Assembly: GCF_018881855.1 (NCBI RefSeq)
Contig: NZ_JACVPN010000003.1
Coordinates: 1 to 64,000 of the forward strand
DNA length: 64,000 bases
From: Polynucleobacter sp. MWH-Berg-3C6
GTDB taxonomy: Bacteria; Pseudomonadota; Gammaproteobacteria; Burkholderiales; Burkholderiaceae
Reading direction: 5' to 3'
Position 1 is the stretch's first letter; each line of letters opens with the position of its first letter. Below are positions 7,835 to 15,764 of this stretch, in pieces. Position numbers and translations under genes: made by a program. Under the pieces are notes generated by a model. The model searched no databases and was not told where the DNA came from. It saw only the letters and a list, made by a program, of their open reading frames with translations.

Positions 7835-8021
7835 AAGCAGGAGAGTGAGGGGCAACCCTCCACCGAAGGCGCAAACTCCCATGAACGCTCAGGTATCCCA
7901 CAGGAAGGTACTGCTTATCCTAAACAGCCGTCTGGAGAGCCACCATTTTGATGGTGCACCGAAGGAGCAAGTACTAAGCTAGGCTTAGTGTGAATCTCTC
8001 AGGTATCAAGGACAGGGGGAG
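7835..8021 (+). promoter_or_regulatory. Tandem glycine riboswitch (two aptamers)
   Basis: Two glycine aptamers lie in tandem. The first (about 7835-7916) has the outer stem AAGCAG/CTGCTT and the core ACCGAAGG ... CTCAGGTA. The second (about 7927-8021) has GGAGAG, GCACCGAAGGAGCAA, TGAATCTCTCAGGTA and AAGGACAG, close to the textbook gcv-motif consensus. In most bacteria this controls gcvTHP or a glycine/alanine transporter. Here no such gene follows: the next plus-strand frame is a 63-residue protein at 8199. A strong hairpin (GCGGC..CCATC / GATGGGCCGC, 8021-8064) directly after the second aptamer may be part of the expression platform. Confidence 0.9.
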
Positions 8022-8198
8022 CGGCATCCATCTGCATGGCATTGCTATGTAGTTGATGGGCCGCCTTGGGAGAGTCTTTATGCAAAACCTTTGCAAATAA
8101 TTCAGTAGCAAATTTACCCATGGTCTGCAGATGCAGATCCATTCCTATATTGCTTATTAGCGCTATCGCTTTGGGCACTGATTGAATAAGGTTAATGT

Positions 8199-8390
8199 AT
8201 GACAAACAAATTTGTTGAAGAGGCACCATATCACCCCGGATATGAAGATGCTGGTTTTAAGGGCGTAGCTTCACCGCTTGCTGCAGAAATTGATCAATTT
8301 AGAAAGAGCAATTCTCGCTATTTAAATTTTGCGGATGTCATTGTTGATTTTTGCGCATCAGATCAAAATAAAGTACAAGCAGCGAAGTGA
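8199..8390 (+). CDS. 63-residue protein downstream of glycine riboswitch, unknown function
   Basis: A 63-residue soluble protein beginning MTNKFVEEAPYHPGYED with no signal or membrane segment. It has a TAAGG ribosome site seven bases before ATG 8199, and its codon use (A/T-rich third positions) matches neighbouring genes, so it looks real. It is the only plus-strand gene between the glycine riboswitch and a strong terminator (8397), so it appears to be the riboswitch's sole target. No family is recognised. A 135-bp spacer separates aptamer hairpin and ribosome site. Confidence 0.5.
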   Translation: MTNKFVEEAPYHPGYEDAGFKGVASPLAAEIDQFRKSNSRYLNFADVIVDFCASDQNKVQAAK

Positions 8391-8396
8391 TCCACT

Positions 8397-8426
8397 GTAA
8401 ATAAGCCACCTTTTGGTGGCTTATTT
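8397..8426. terminator. Bidirectional terminator
   Basis: AATAAGCCACC TTTT GGTGGCTTATT forms an 11-bp perfect stem with A- and T-rich flanks on the two sides. It separates the convergent 63-residue gene (plus) and the histidine phosphatase (minus). Confidence 0.85.
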
Positions 8427-8451
8427 ACTAGCAATCTTTGTATGGATACAC

Positions 8452-9096
8452 CTATAGGTCTAGGTTATCTAATGCCAAGCTGTTCAGATGGCTGGTGTCA
8501 GCCCAGTTATCCACTTTCCAGTTAGAGCCATCATGGCTAATCCAATTTAAGGATGCATTTGGAACCGCCACCACTCTCTCGGCATCTAAGGCTTGATTAC
8601 TCGCTATTCGATACATCATGTCTAGAGCTCCACCATGGCTGACTAGCAGAATTGTTTTGCCAGCATGCTTTTCCTGAATTTCTTCAAGGGCAACTTTGAT
8701 ACGGTTTGCAAATTGCAGGATACTTTCGCCGCCACGCAATTCTTCGTGAATATCTCTTCTAAGGTGGGCTTGCCAAAGCTCTGGCTCTAAGGCCGGAGCT
8801 TCGCTGATAGTCAGTCCCTGGAGGGCGCCAAGATGACGCTCTTTCAATGCGCTATGGCTAGTGGCAGAAACTGAATAGAGGGCTTCAATTGCTTTAGCTG
8901 TTTGCTTTGCCCTCTCCAAATCGCTGGTGTAGAGAACATCAAATTGAAAATCAATACTTTTAAGGGCCTTGGCCATCTGCGCTGCTTGAGCGATGCCACG
9001 AGTATTCAAATGAATATCGGTATGGCCTTGAAGGCGGCGCTCGGCATTCCAATCAGTTTCTCCATGGCGCACTAAGCAAAATCGAGTATTAGTCAT
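8452..9096 (-). CDS. Histidine phosphatase family protein (phosphoglycerate-mutase-like)
   Basis: A 214-residue cytosolic member of the phosphoglycerate mutase/CobC branch. The catalytic loop LVRHGETDWN has Arg10-His11-Gly12-Glu13; the middle block YTSDLERAKQTA carries the second Arg, and LLVSHGGALDMM the second catalytic His. Length matches GpmB/CobC-like phosphatases, which mostly act as broad phosphomonoesterases and not as true mutases. Monocistronic on the minus strand, convergent with the riboswitch unit and divergent from the DMT exporter at 9161. Confidence 0.85.
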   Translation of the reverse strand: MTNTRFCLVRHGETDWNAERRLQGHTDIHLNTRGIAQAAQMAKALKSIDFQFDVLYTSDLERAKQTAKAIEALYSVSATSHSALKERHLGALQGLTISEAPALEPELWQAHLRRDIHEELRGGESILQFANRIKVALEEIQEKHAGKTILLVSHGGALDMMYRIASNQALDAERVVAVPNASLNWISHDGSNWKVDNWADTSHLNSLALDNLDL

Positions 9097-9160
9097 TTAG
9101 TAATAATAAGGGCTAATGAATTCTTGAGAGCCCGAGTCTTCGCACAATTTTCTTAATACA

Positions 9161-10060
9161 ATGGCTTCATACACAAAAAGGGCGATAGTGAATAAAGAAA
9201 CCAAGGGAATGCTCATCGGTTTTATTGGCATTCTAATTTTTAGTTTGACTTTGCCTGTAAGCAAAATTGCAGTCCTCAGCTTTGATCCTTATTTCATCGC
9301 ATTTGGTAGAGCTACGCTCGCAGCGACAGTTGCCTTGGCTTACCTGATTTATAAACAAGAGCCCATGCCAACCAGGGTGGATTTCACTAAATTCATAGTG
9401 ATTGCTTTAGGAGTCGTTTTTGGTTTTCCAGTTTTCACTACCGTTGCCATGGCTGAGGGATCTTCTTCTCATGGCGCAGTCATTTTGGGCATGATGCCTT
9501 TGGCTACAACCGTTATTGGCGTGATTCGTTTTAAGGAGCGTCCATCCCTAGGTTTTTGGCTAGTTTCTCTATTGGGGGCAGCCTTGGTGGTGGTGTATGC
9601 CCTGCTAAAAAGCTCTGGAAGCTTTACATACATAGACGGCTTATTGGTGCTAGGCGGTATTTGTGCTTGCGTAGGCTATGTAGAGGGTGGCGAGCTATCT
9701 AAAAAGATGAATCCTCGCGCCGTGATTTCTTGGGCGCTCGTAATTTCATTGCCTATCAATATCTTGATGAGCTATGTCACATTTAATGCGCAATATTTCG
9801 ATGCTAGCCCTATTGCCTGGACTAGTTTTATTTATCTTAGTTTATTTCCAATGTTTATTGGCTTCTTCTTTTGGTACGAAGGACTTGCGGTTGGCGGGAT
9901 TGCACGTGTTAGCCAGGTGCAGCTAATACAACCCTTTTGTACGCTGATTGCTGCAAGCGTTTTGCTGGGGGATTCACTCACAATGATGAATTTGGTATTC
10001 GCTGTCTTGGTAGTTTCCACTGTGATTTTAGGAAAGAGAATGTTGGTTAGGAGGGCATAA
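9161..10060 (+). CDS. EamA/DMT-superfamily exporter
   Basis: A 299-residue, ten-helix exporter with two EamA repeats (about 15-145 and 160-290). Characteristic segments are LIGFIGILIFSLTLPVSKIA in helix 1 and GFFFWYEGLAVGGIARVSQVQLIQP in the second half. ATG 9161 is used, and a GTG at 9188 is possible. The start is divergent from the phosphatase gene with 64 bp between; a bidirectional terminator follows at 10083. Substrate unknown. Confidence 0.85.
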   Translation: MASYTKRAIVNKETKGMLIGFIGILIFSLTLPVSKIAVLSFDPYFIAFGRATLAATVALAYLIYKQEPMPTRVDFTKFIVIALGVVFGFPVFTTVAMAEGSSSHGAVILGMMPLATTVIGVIRFKERPSLGFWLVSLLGAALVVVYALLKSSGSFTYIDGLLVLGGICACVGYVEGGELSKKMNPRAVISWALVISLPINILMSYVTFNAQYFDASPIAWTSFIYLSLFPMFIGFFFWYEGLAVGGIARVSQVQLIQPFCTLIAASVLLGDSLTMMNLVFAVLVVSTVILGKRMLVRRA

Positions 10061-10082
10061 ACTCTTTCTGCTACTTCATGAA

Positions 10083-10112
10083 AAAAGCCCCGTTAAAACG
10101 GGGCTTAGTTTT
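10083..10112. terminator. Bidirectional terminator
   Basis: AAGCCCCGTT (10085-10094) pairs with AACGGGGCTT (10097-10106). On the plus strand a T run follows, and on the minus strand TTTTTT follows, so it serves both the DMT gene and the small minus-strand gene at 10112-10291. Confidence 0.85.
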
Positions 10113-10291
10113 TATGCAACAACAGCATGTTTGCTAATCGCTCGCAAAATCTTACTTTTTTCTTTTGGCTTATTGCTGGCCTCAAGTAATTTATTGAGTT
10201 GAGTAGCGTTTAATGGCCCAAGGCGCGGCTTGCCTGTTTTGGTGAGCATGGGGTCGTTTTTTCTGTTTCTTTGATTTTGGCCTACAGCCAT
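10112..10291 (-). CDS. Small basic protein of 59 residues, GKPRLGPLN motif
   Basis: A 59-residue frame beginning MAVGQNQRNRKNDPML and containing GKPRLGPLNATQLNKLLEAS and a Lys-rich KPKEKSKILRAISK helix. AGGA lies six bases before the ATG, and a strong terminator stands directly behind the stop, giving a complete small transcription unit. The protein is highly basic, with two likely helices after a disordered start, which suggests nucleic-acid or ribosome contact. I recall similar G.P.LGPL..QL..LL..... K.K..I proteins in bacteria and marine phages, but could not verify this. It is shorter than usual gene-calling cut-offs. Confidence 0.7.
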   Translation of the reverse strand: MAVGQNQRNRKNDPMLTKTGKPRLGPLNATQLNKLLEASNKPKEKSKILRAISKHAVVA

Positions 10292-10418
10292 GAATTTTCC
10301 TAGATTAATGAAATGATGAATTCGAGAGGGATGCTCAAGAGATCCCCCTATCTAGGGCGCACAATAGTGATCACAGTTCAGAATAACAGCTTAAAAGTTC
10401 AGGCGCTATGATTGGGGG

Positions 10419-10643
10419 ATGATTAGTCTTCCAAACATCATCTTCGCTCTAGTTATGGGCCTTTTGATGTCTTTGAGCATCACGCTTGCAGCTACTTTTG
10501 TGCGTATTGGGGCTATAGAAAATTTTTTTTCTATATGGCTGGAAGTTTGGTTGGTGGCTTATCCTATCGCCATTGTTTGTATTCTGATTTATAAGCCGTT
10601 TGCCAGTAAGCTTACTGAAAAAATTGTGAAGAAGATTAAATAG
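10419..10643 (+). CDS. DUF2798-like two-helix membrane protein
   Basis: 74 residues, two membrane helices (about 6-27 and 38-60) and a Lys-rich cytosolic tail, as in the DUF2798 family of small inner-membrane proteins of unknown function (motif LVMGLLMSLSITLAAT then W...W..AYPIA). GGGGG directly adjoins ATG 10419, an oddly tight ribosome-site spacing. The lipoprotein gene follows after 30 bases. The stretch 10292-10418 upstream holds no gene. Confidence 0.7.
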   Translation: MISLPNIIFALVMGLLMSLSITLAATFVRIGAIENFFSIWLEVWLVAYPIAIVCILIYKPFASKLTEKIVKKIK

Positions 10644-10673
10644 GGTGAGCAGTTAATAACAAGGAATACCTTT

Positions 10674-10919
10674 ATGAAGAGCTATATCTCCGGATTATTT
10701 TGTTTAACTTTATTGAGCGCTTGCGCAGCAGTCTATACAGATGCGTCCGATTCTAATCACGTTACTTTTTTAAATAGTAGCGGTGAGTCTATTGAGCAGC
10801 TAACCCAAAAAGCTAGTAACTACTGCGCACAATATGGAAAAACTGCCACCTTTAGAAACAGCGACACTCAACTCGTTGCCGTTTTTGACTGCAAGGGCCC
10901 TCAGGTTAGAAGCCAATAA
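10674..10919 (+). CDS. Small lipoprotein, unknown function
   Basis: 81 residues with a lipoprotein signal (MKSYISGLFCLTLLSACAA; lipobox LSAC, lipidated Cys17). The mature part is about 65 residues with two further Cys that could form a disulfide (NYCAQYG and FDCKG). AAGGAA is well placed before the ATG. It resembles short betaproteobacterial envelope lipoproteins, and another of similar layout (YCxx..., ..KC) is at 61463. It converges on prfC, whose stop begins at the next base. Confidence 0.7.
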   Translation: MKSYISGLFCLTLLSACAAVYTDASDSNHVTFLNSSGESIEQLTQKASNYCAQYGKTATFRNSDTQLVAVFDCKGPQVRSQ

Positions 10920-12569
10920 TCAACCAGCCAAATCAGATTGATAAATGAGACCCGCATGCTCTCTAAGAGCATGGAATTGAATGGATTCCCAGCGCTGTTG
11001 TGCGACGTCAAGCTCTGACTTATGCGAAGCCAGAAACACCGATGCGCCGACCACATCTTCTGCCATGCGATGAATGTTTTCTTGGGTAAATTTTTTCAGT
11101 GCGACAGGATCATCTGAGCTAACCCAGCGAGCCAAGCTATAGCGTGCAGGTAGTAGACGCACTTCAGCGCCATACTCCGTTTGCAGACGATGACTGACAA
11201 CCTCAAACTGCAGTTGACCAAAGGCGCCCAAGAGCATCGTACCGCCGGCCATAGGCCGAAAGACCTGAATAGCACCCTCTTCACCGAGTTGCATGAGGCC
11301 AGTTCTTAATTGCTTAGACCGCAAGGGGTCGGCTGACTCAACCATGCGAAAAATTTCAGGGGCAAAAAATGGTAAGCCCGTAAATTGCAACTGCTCACCT
11401 TCGGTTAGCGTATCGCCCAGGCGTAATAAACCATGATTTGGTAGGCCAATAATATCGCCAGGAAATGCTTCATCCAAAATATCGCGTCTTTGTGAAAGAA
11501 AAGACAAGGCATTATTGGTGCGTACTTCTTTGTTGTTGCGGCAGATCTTCAGTTTCATACCACGTTGAAAGTGCCCAGAGCAGATTCGTAAGAATGCAAC
11601 TCTATCTCGGTGTGCTGGATCCATATTTGCTTGAATCTTAAATACTACGGCAGAGAATTTATTTTCAGCAGGACTCACTTCACGTTGCAGTGCTTTACGT
11701 GATCCTGGAGATGGCGCTAATTCAACCAAGGTATTTAAGATTTCGCGTACACCGAAATTGTTAATTGCTGAGCCAAAGAATACCGGGGACTGTCGGCCCG
11801 CCAGAAAGGCTTCACGATCAAAGGCCGGCATTGCCTCCTTAATGAGCTCTACTTCTGCCAGTGCATTTTCTAAATCAGTTCCGAGACGCGCTTTAAGTGC
11901 AGGATCATTGACATCCACAACAGCATGCGAGTCTTCTGTGACGCGATCTTCACCTGCTTTAAACATGCGCATGCGCATATTGGCAATATCAATTACGCCT
12001 GCAAAAGATTTGCCCATGCCAACCGGCCAAGTAAAGGGAACTACTTCAATGCCCAAAGCAGTTTCAATCTCATCCATTAATTCCATGGGCGGCTTTACTT
12101 CTCGATCCATCTTATTGATGAAGGTGACAATTGGCGTATTGCGAGCGCGACATACTCCAAGCAGGCGTAAGGTTTGTGATTCGACGCCGTTAGCCGCATC
12201 AATCACCATCAAGGCAGAATCTACCGCGGTTAAAACGCGGTAAGTATCTTCAGAAAAATCTTGGTGCCCTGGTGTATCTAAGAGATTAATGATGCAGTCG
12301 CGATACTCCATTTGCATCACTGAGCTGGCGACGGAAATACCACGTTGCTTTTCAATTTCCATCCAGTCAGAGGTAGCGTGTCGACTGGCTTTACGCGCCT
12401 TTACGCTGCCGGCAATTTGAATTGCTCCGGCGTAAAGCAATAGCTTTTCAGTAAGCGTAGTCTTGCCAGCATCTGGGTGAGAAATGATGGCAAAGCTGCG
12501 ACGTCGTAATACTTCTGCGGCGGGAGTGCTGGAGGTGGTGGTATCGATGGTAATTCTGCGCTTAGTAAT
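10920..12569 (-). CDS. prfC: Peptide chain release factor 3 (unusual start)
   Basis: RF3 is a translational GTPase that recycles RF1/RF2 after termination. Conserved motifs: P-loop SHPDAGKTT, switch II DTPGHQDF, NKMD. Counting back from the P-loop, the frame contains no ATG, GTG or TTG before an in-frame TAG at 12570-12572; the first ordinary start (TTG) lies after the P-loop. The frame immediately after the TAG begins with ATT at 12569, giving 549 residues against 529 in E. coli. I therefore place the start at or near this AUU, as in infC. TATAAT lies at 12584-12589 (minus strand), so the leader may be only a few bases long, or the gene is read through from the pseudouridine synthase 35 bp upstream. 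Confidence 0.85.
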   Translation of the reverse strand: MTKRRITIDTTTSSTPAAEVLRRRSFAIISHPDAGKTTLTEKLLLYAGAIQIAGSVKARKASRHATSDWMEIEKQRGISVASSVMQMEYRDCIINLLDTPGHQDFSEDTYRVLTAVDSALMVIDAANGVESQTLRLLGVCRARNTPIVTFINKMDREVKPPMELMDEIETALGIEVVPFTWPVGMGKSFAGVIDIANMRMRMFKAGEDRVTEDSHAVVDVNDPALKARLGTDLENALAEVELIKEAMPAFDREAFLAGRQSPVFFGSAINNFGVREILNTLVELAPSPGSRKALQREVSPAENKFSAVVFKIQANMDPAHRDRVAFLRICSGHFQRGMKLKICRNNKEVRTNNALSFLSQRRDILDEAFPGDIIGLPNHGLLRLGDTLTEGEQLQFTGLPFFAPEIFRMVESADPLRSKQLRTGLMQLGEEGAIQVFRPMAGGTMLLGAFGQLQFEVVSHRLQTEYGAEVRLLPARYSLARWVSSDDPVALKKFTQENIHRMAEDVVGASVFLASHKSELDVAQQRWESIQFHALREHAGLIYQSDLAG

Positions 12570-12604
12570 CTAGTTTGGACGCAATTATAAGCGCGTGGGC
12601 CTAT

Positions 12605-13342
12605 CTAAAATTGCTCTTCGGGCCTTACAAATCGCCATTGACCCGGTGGCAGTGGGCCAAGAGAAATTCGACCCATTCTGACGCGTTTGAGGCCGATGAC
12701 CTTGAGGCCAACCATTTCACACATTCTGCGGATTTGCCGCTTGCGGCCTTCACGCAATACAAAGCGTAATTGATCTTCATTTTGCCAGCTGACTTGTGCC
12801 GGTTTAAGAGCAACGCCATCTAAAGATAGGCCGTGTTTCAACCGATCCAAATCTTCGAAAGAGAGGGCCCCCTCAACGCGAACTAAATATTCTTTTTCAA
12901 TTGGGCTATTTTCACCAATTAACAACTTCGCAATCCGACCATCTTGGGTCAGCACCAGCAACCCGGTGGAGTCAATATCCAGCCTACCGGCCGGCGCCAA
13001 GCCTTTTGTATTGAAGCGGGGATTGCGGCCTTTATCAAGTGGGCTAGCAAAATAGTTCTCAGGAGTGATCAAAGAAGCTGCAGGTTGATACTCTTGCTCA
13101 TCGTCATAGTGAGAGATGTATCCAACAGGTTTATTGAGGATGACAGTAATGCGAGATGCCTGTTGCGCCTTAGCACCAGACTGTAATTCGATTTTTTGAT
13201 GCCGATAAGCGCGTACGCCAAGTTCGTTTACTACTTCGCCGTCAACGGTTACAAGGCCTTGCTCAATATAGGAGTCTGCCTCGCGACGTGAGCATAGTCC
13301 TAATTCAGATAACAGCTTCGATACGCGTACTTTTTCTTCCAT
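12605..13342 (-). CDS. RsuA/RluB/E/F-family rRNA pseudouridine synthase
   Basis: About 245 residues: an N-terminal S4 RNA-binding domain (RVSKLLSELGLCSRREADSYI) and a catalytic domain with the nucleophile Asp in GRLDIDSTGLLVLT, and the family block GRKRQIRRMCEMVGLKV. It isomerises a uridine in ribosomal RNA; which site (RluB, RluE, RluF or RsuA type) cannot be settled, and the NKPVGYISHYDD segment is nearest the RluF-like group. The ATG at 13342 is chosen because the 15 codons upstream precede the S4 fold and start from a TTG. prfC lies 35 bases downstream on the same strand. Confidence 0.85.
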   Translation of the reverse strand: MEEKVRVSKLLSELGLCSRREADSYIEQGLVTVDGEVVNELGVRAYRHQKIELQSGAKAQQASRITVILNKPVGYISHYDDEQEYQPAASLITPENYFASPLDKGRNPRFNTKGLAPAGRLDIDSTGLLVLTQDGRIAKLLIGENSPIEKEYLVRVEGALSFEDLDRLKHGLSLDGVALKPAQVSWQNEDQLRFVLREGRKRQIRRMCEMVGLKVIGLKRVRMGRISLGPLPPGQWRFVRPEEQF

Positions 13343-13441
13343 GCCTACATTATCCGTTAAAGGATAGTTTTGAATAATGCGGGGCAATATCGCAGATTGG
13401 CTAAACTGCAGTAGTCACGAATATTAAATAAGAGAAAACAA

Positions 13442-14770
13442 ATGACTGCCAACTTAAAAAAGCCACCAATTTATAAAATTCTTTACTTTCAAGTACTTAT
13501 GGCTGTTTTAATCGGGGTTTTGCTTGGCAACTTTTACCCTTCCATTGGCGTAGAAATGAAACCTTTTGGCGATGCCTTTATTAAAGGTATCAAGATGTTG
13601 ATTGCGCCAATCATTTTTTGTACGGTTGTGGTTGGCATTGCCGGCATGGAGGACATGAAGAAGGTTGGCAAAACTGGCGGCATTGCTCTGCTCTACTTTG
13701 AGGTTGTCAGCACAATTGCTTTAATTGTTGGCCTCATTGTGGTGAATGTGCTTCAGCCAGGGGCCGGTATGAATATTGATCCTGCCAGCTTAGATACCAA
13801 AGGTATCGCTGCTTACACTGGTCCAGGAAAGATGGCCAGCACTACAGAATTTTTGCTCAACATTATTCCAAATACAGCAGTAGACGCATTTGCAAAAGGT
13901 GAAATTTTGCAAGTTCTGTTTATTGCAATTTTGTTTGGATTTGCATTACATCGTTTTGGTGGTCGAGGAACCTTGGTTTTTGATTTAATCGAAAAATTCT
14001 CACACGTCTTATTCGACATCATTGGCATCATCATGAAATTTGCGCCGATTGGCGCTTTCGGTGCGATGGCTTTCACTATTGGTAAGTATGGAGTCGGCTC
14101 ACTTTTCTCATTAGGGAAATTGATGGGCGCTTTTTATATTACGTGCTTACTTTTTGTTTTTATTGTGTTGGGAATTATTGCTCGCCTTAATGGCTTCAAT
14201 ATCTTTAAATTTGTGCGCTACATTAAAGAAGAATTGTTAATTGTTTTGGGCACATCATCCTCAGAATCGGTTTTGCCGCGCATGATGGAAAAGATGGAGC
14301 TATTAGGCGCCAAGAAAAGTTGCGTAGGTTTGGTGATCCCAACGGGCTACTCCTTTAATTTAGATGGGACATCTATTTATTTAACGATGGCCGCGGTCTT
14401 TATTGCTCAGGCAACTGATACGCCGATGACCATTACCCAACAAATAACGCTATTGCTGGTTCTCTTGCTGACTTCAAAGGGTGCAGCAGGCATCACTGGT
14501 AGCGGATTTATCGTTTTGGCTGCCACTCTTTCTGCGGTAGGCAATGTACCCGTCGCCGGCTTGGCTATTATTTTGGGCATTGATCGCTTTATGTCCGAAG
14601 CGCGTGCCTTAACGAATTTAGTTGGTAATGGCGTTGCCACGATTGTTGTTGCAAAGTGGACTGGTGAGCTAGATGAAAAACAACTATCTTCAGTACTCAA
14701 TAAAGATAATTGGATGGAAGCTCAGGAGCCTGAAATCTTGCTAGATCAGAAGCAAGACAGGATGCGCTAA
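13442..14770 (+). CDS. dctA: C4-dicarboxylate/H+ (Na+) symporter DctA
   Basis: 442 residues and eight or more membrane helices of the dicarboxylate/amino acid:cation symporter family. It has the N-terminal [18 protein letters not shown], the serine-rich motif SSSESVLP of re-entrant loop 1 and the [13 protein letters not shown] signature of helix 7. Close overall to DctA, which imports succinate, fumarate and malate, a common carbon source for aquatic betaproteobacteria. Monocistronic. The 87 bases behind it contain a weak hairpin (CCATC/GATGG near 14830) but no clear terminator. Confidence 0.9.
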   Translation: MTANLKKPPIYKILYFQVLMAVLIGVLLGNFYPSIGVEMKPFGDAFIKGIKMLIAPIIFCTVVVGIAGMEDMKKVGKTGGIALLYFEVVSTIALIVGLIVVNVLQPGAGMNIDPASLDTKGIAAYTGPGKMASTTEFLLNIIPNTAVDAFAKGEILQVLFIAILFGFALHRFGGRGTLVFDLIEKFSHVLFDIIGIIMKFAPIGAFGAMAFTIGKYGVGSLFSLGKLMGAFYITCLLFVFIVLGIIARLNGFNIFKFVRYIKEELLIVLGTSSSESVLPRMMEKMELLGAKKSCVGLVIPTGYSFNLDGTSIYLTMAAVFIAQATDTPMTITQQITLLLVLLLTSKGAAGITGSGFIVLAATLSAVGNVPVAGLAIILGIDRFMSEARALTNLVGNGVATIVVAKWTGELDEKQLSSVLNKDNWMEAQEPEILLDQKQDRMR

Positions 14771-14857
14771 ATAGGCTCCCCAGGGCCTTACCTTGTTAAG
14801 ACGCTTGTGTACACCCCAATGTATTTAGCCATCCCTTCCTGATGGGCCAGGAGACCT

Positions 14858-15757
14858 TTAGATGGAAGGGTTGTAGGGGTTTGCTTTGTTACCAGGGGGA
14901 TTTTTAAAGCGTTTATGCACCCAGTAGTACTCGGCGGGACGAAGACGAATTTCTTTTTCAAAATATTGGTTAAGGCGAGCAGTATCTGTTTTTGGGTCTG
15001 GCCCCGGGAAGTCTTCTAAGGGCTTGCTGATTTGGCAAAGGTAGCCAGACTCATCAGCTTTTAAGGTGGTGGTCATTAAGCAAACATCAGCGCCCGTAAT
15101 TTTGGCGAGTCGTGACACGGCTGTAATGGTATTGGTTTCAATTCCAAAAAAAGGAACAAATTCAGAATCTTTTGTGCCGAGATCAATATCGGGGGCAATG
15201 ATAATGAAATCGCCATTGCGAATTTCCCGAATGATTTCTTTCGAGTTCCCTTGGCGGTCAATTGAGTTGCCGCCAAAGCGATTACGCCAATCAATAATTT
15301 TTTGATTAAAAAATGGACTTTTCATTCTCTGAAAAAATCCAGATGTCCGGGGCCAATGGTTTTGTTTTGCTAAGGCGCTCAAAATAATGCTGCCTTCAAT
15401 TCCAGTGAAATGCATATTGACCAGAATACGAGGCTTTTTACTAGCGAGATCAACGGCAGATTTAACTTCAATCATGTCGCTTAACTGTTTTTTGCTGCCT
15501 AGCCAAATAATGCTTTTCTCAACTAGACTGCGACCAAGTAGCCGCCAGTGTTGCTTGCTCAGTAGATCAACTTCAGCGATGCTTAGCTCGGGGAAACATA
15601 AATGTAGATTTATTTTTACCACCCGATTTCGGTCTCCTGGGATGCGCGCGGCAATATAGCCTAAGCCATAGCCAATTGAAACCAAAACCTTATAAGGCAA
15701 AAGAGAAAGAAGCTTAAGAAAAGCAACTACTGCATGATTAGAGAGAGATTTGAGCAA
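14858..15757 (-). CDS. LpxL/HtrB-family lipid A acyltransferase, paralogue A
   Basis: A 299-residue inner-membrane acyltransferase of the LpxL/LpxM family that adds a secondary acyl chain to lipid A. An N-terminal hydrophobic segment (about 10-35) anchors it. The catalytic HX4E is His116-Glu121 (NMHFTGIEG), and DIDLG and [11 protein letters not shown] are family blocks. It is the same length as the gene at 37141 and, by eye, roughly 60 percent identical to it. It sits 7 bases after a beta carbonic anhydrase gene, so the two probably share a transcript. Confidence 0.9.
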   Translation of the reverse strand: MLKSLSNHAVVAFLKLLSLLPYKVLVSIGYGLGYIAARIPGDRNRVVKINLHLCFPELSIAEVDLLSKQHWRLLGRSLVEKSIIWLGSKKQLSDMIEVKSAVDLASKKPRILVNMHFTGIEGSIILSALAKQNHWPRTSGFFQRMKSPFFNQKIIDWRNRFGGNSIDRQGNSKEIIREIRNGDFIIIAPDIDLGTKDSEFVPFFGIETNTITAVSRLAKITGADVCLMTTTLKADESGYLCQISKPLEDFPGPDPKTDTARLNQYFEKEIRLRPAEYYWVHKRFKNPPGNKANPYNPSI

Positions 15758-15764
15758 ATGCGAT

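Noticed and set aside
7999..8229. 76-codon minus-strand reading frame across the riboswitch, vaguely phasin-like
   Set aside because: It runs antisense to the second glycine aptamer and overlaps the 63-codon gene, and only a tight GGGGTG precedes its start. The middle reads somewhat protein-like, so a search would be worthwhile, but the plus-strand signals are stronger.
11758..12243. 161-codon plus-strand frame
   Set aside because: Lies wholly inside prfC on the other strand; low-complexity Ser/Arg composition typical of an antisense shadow.
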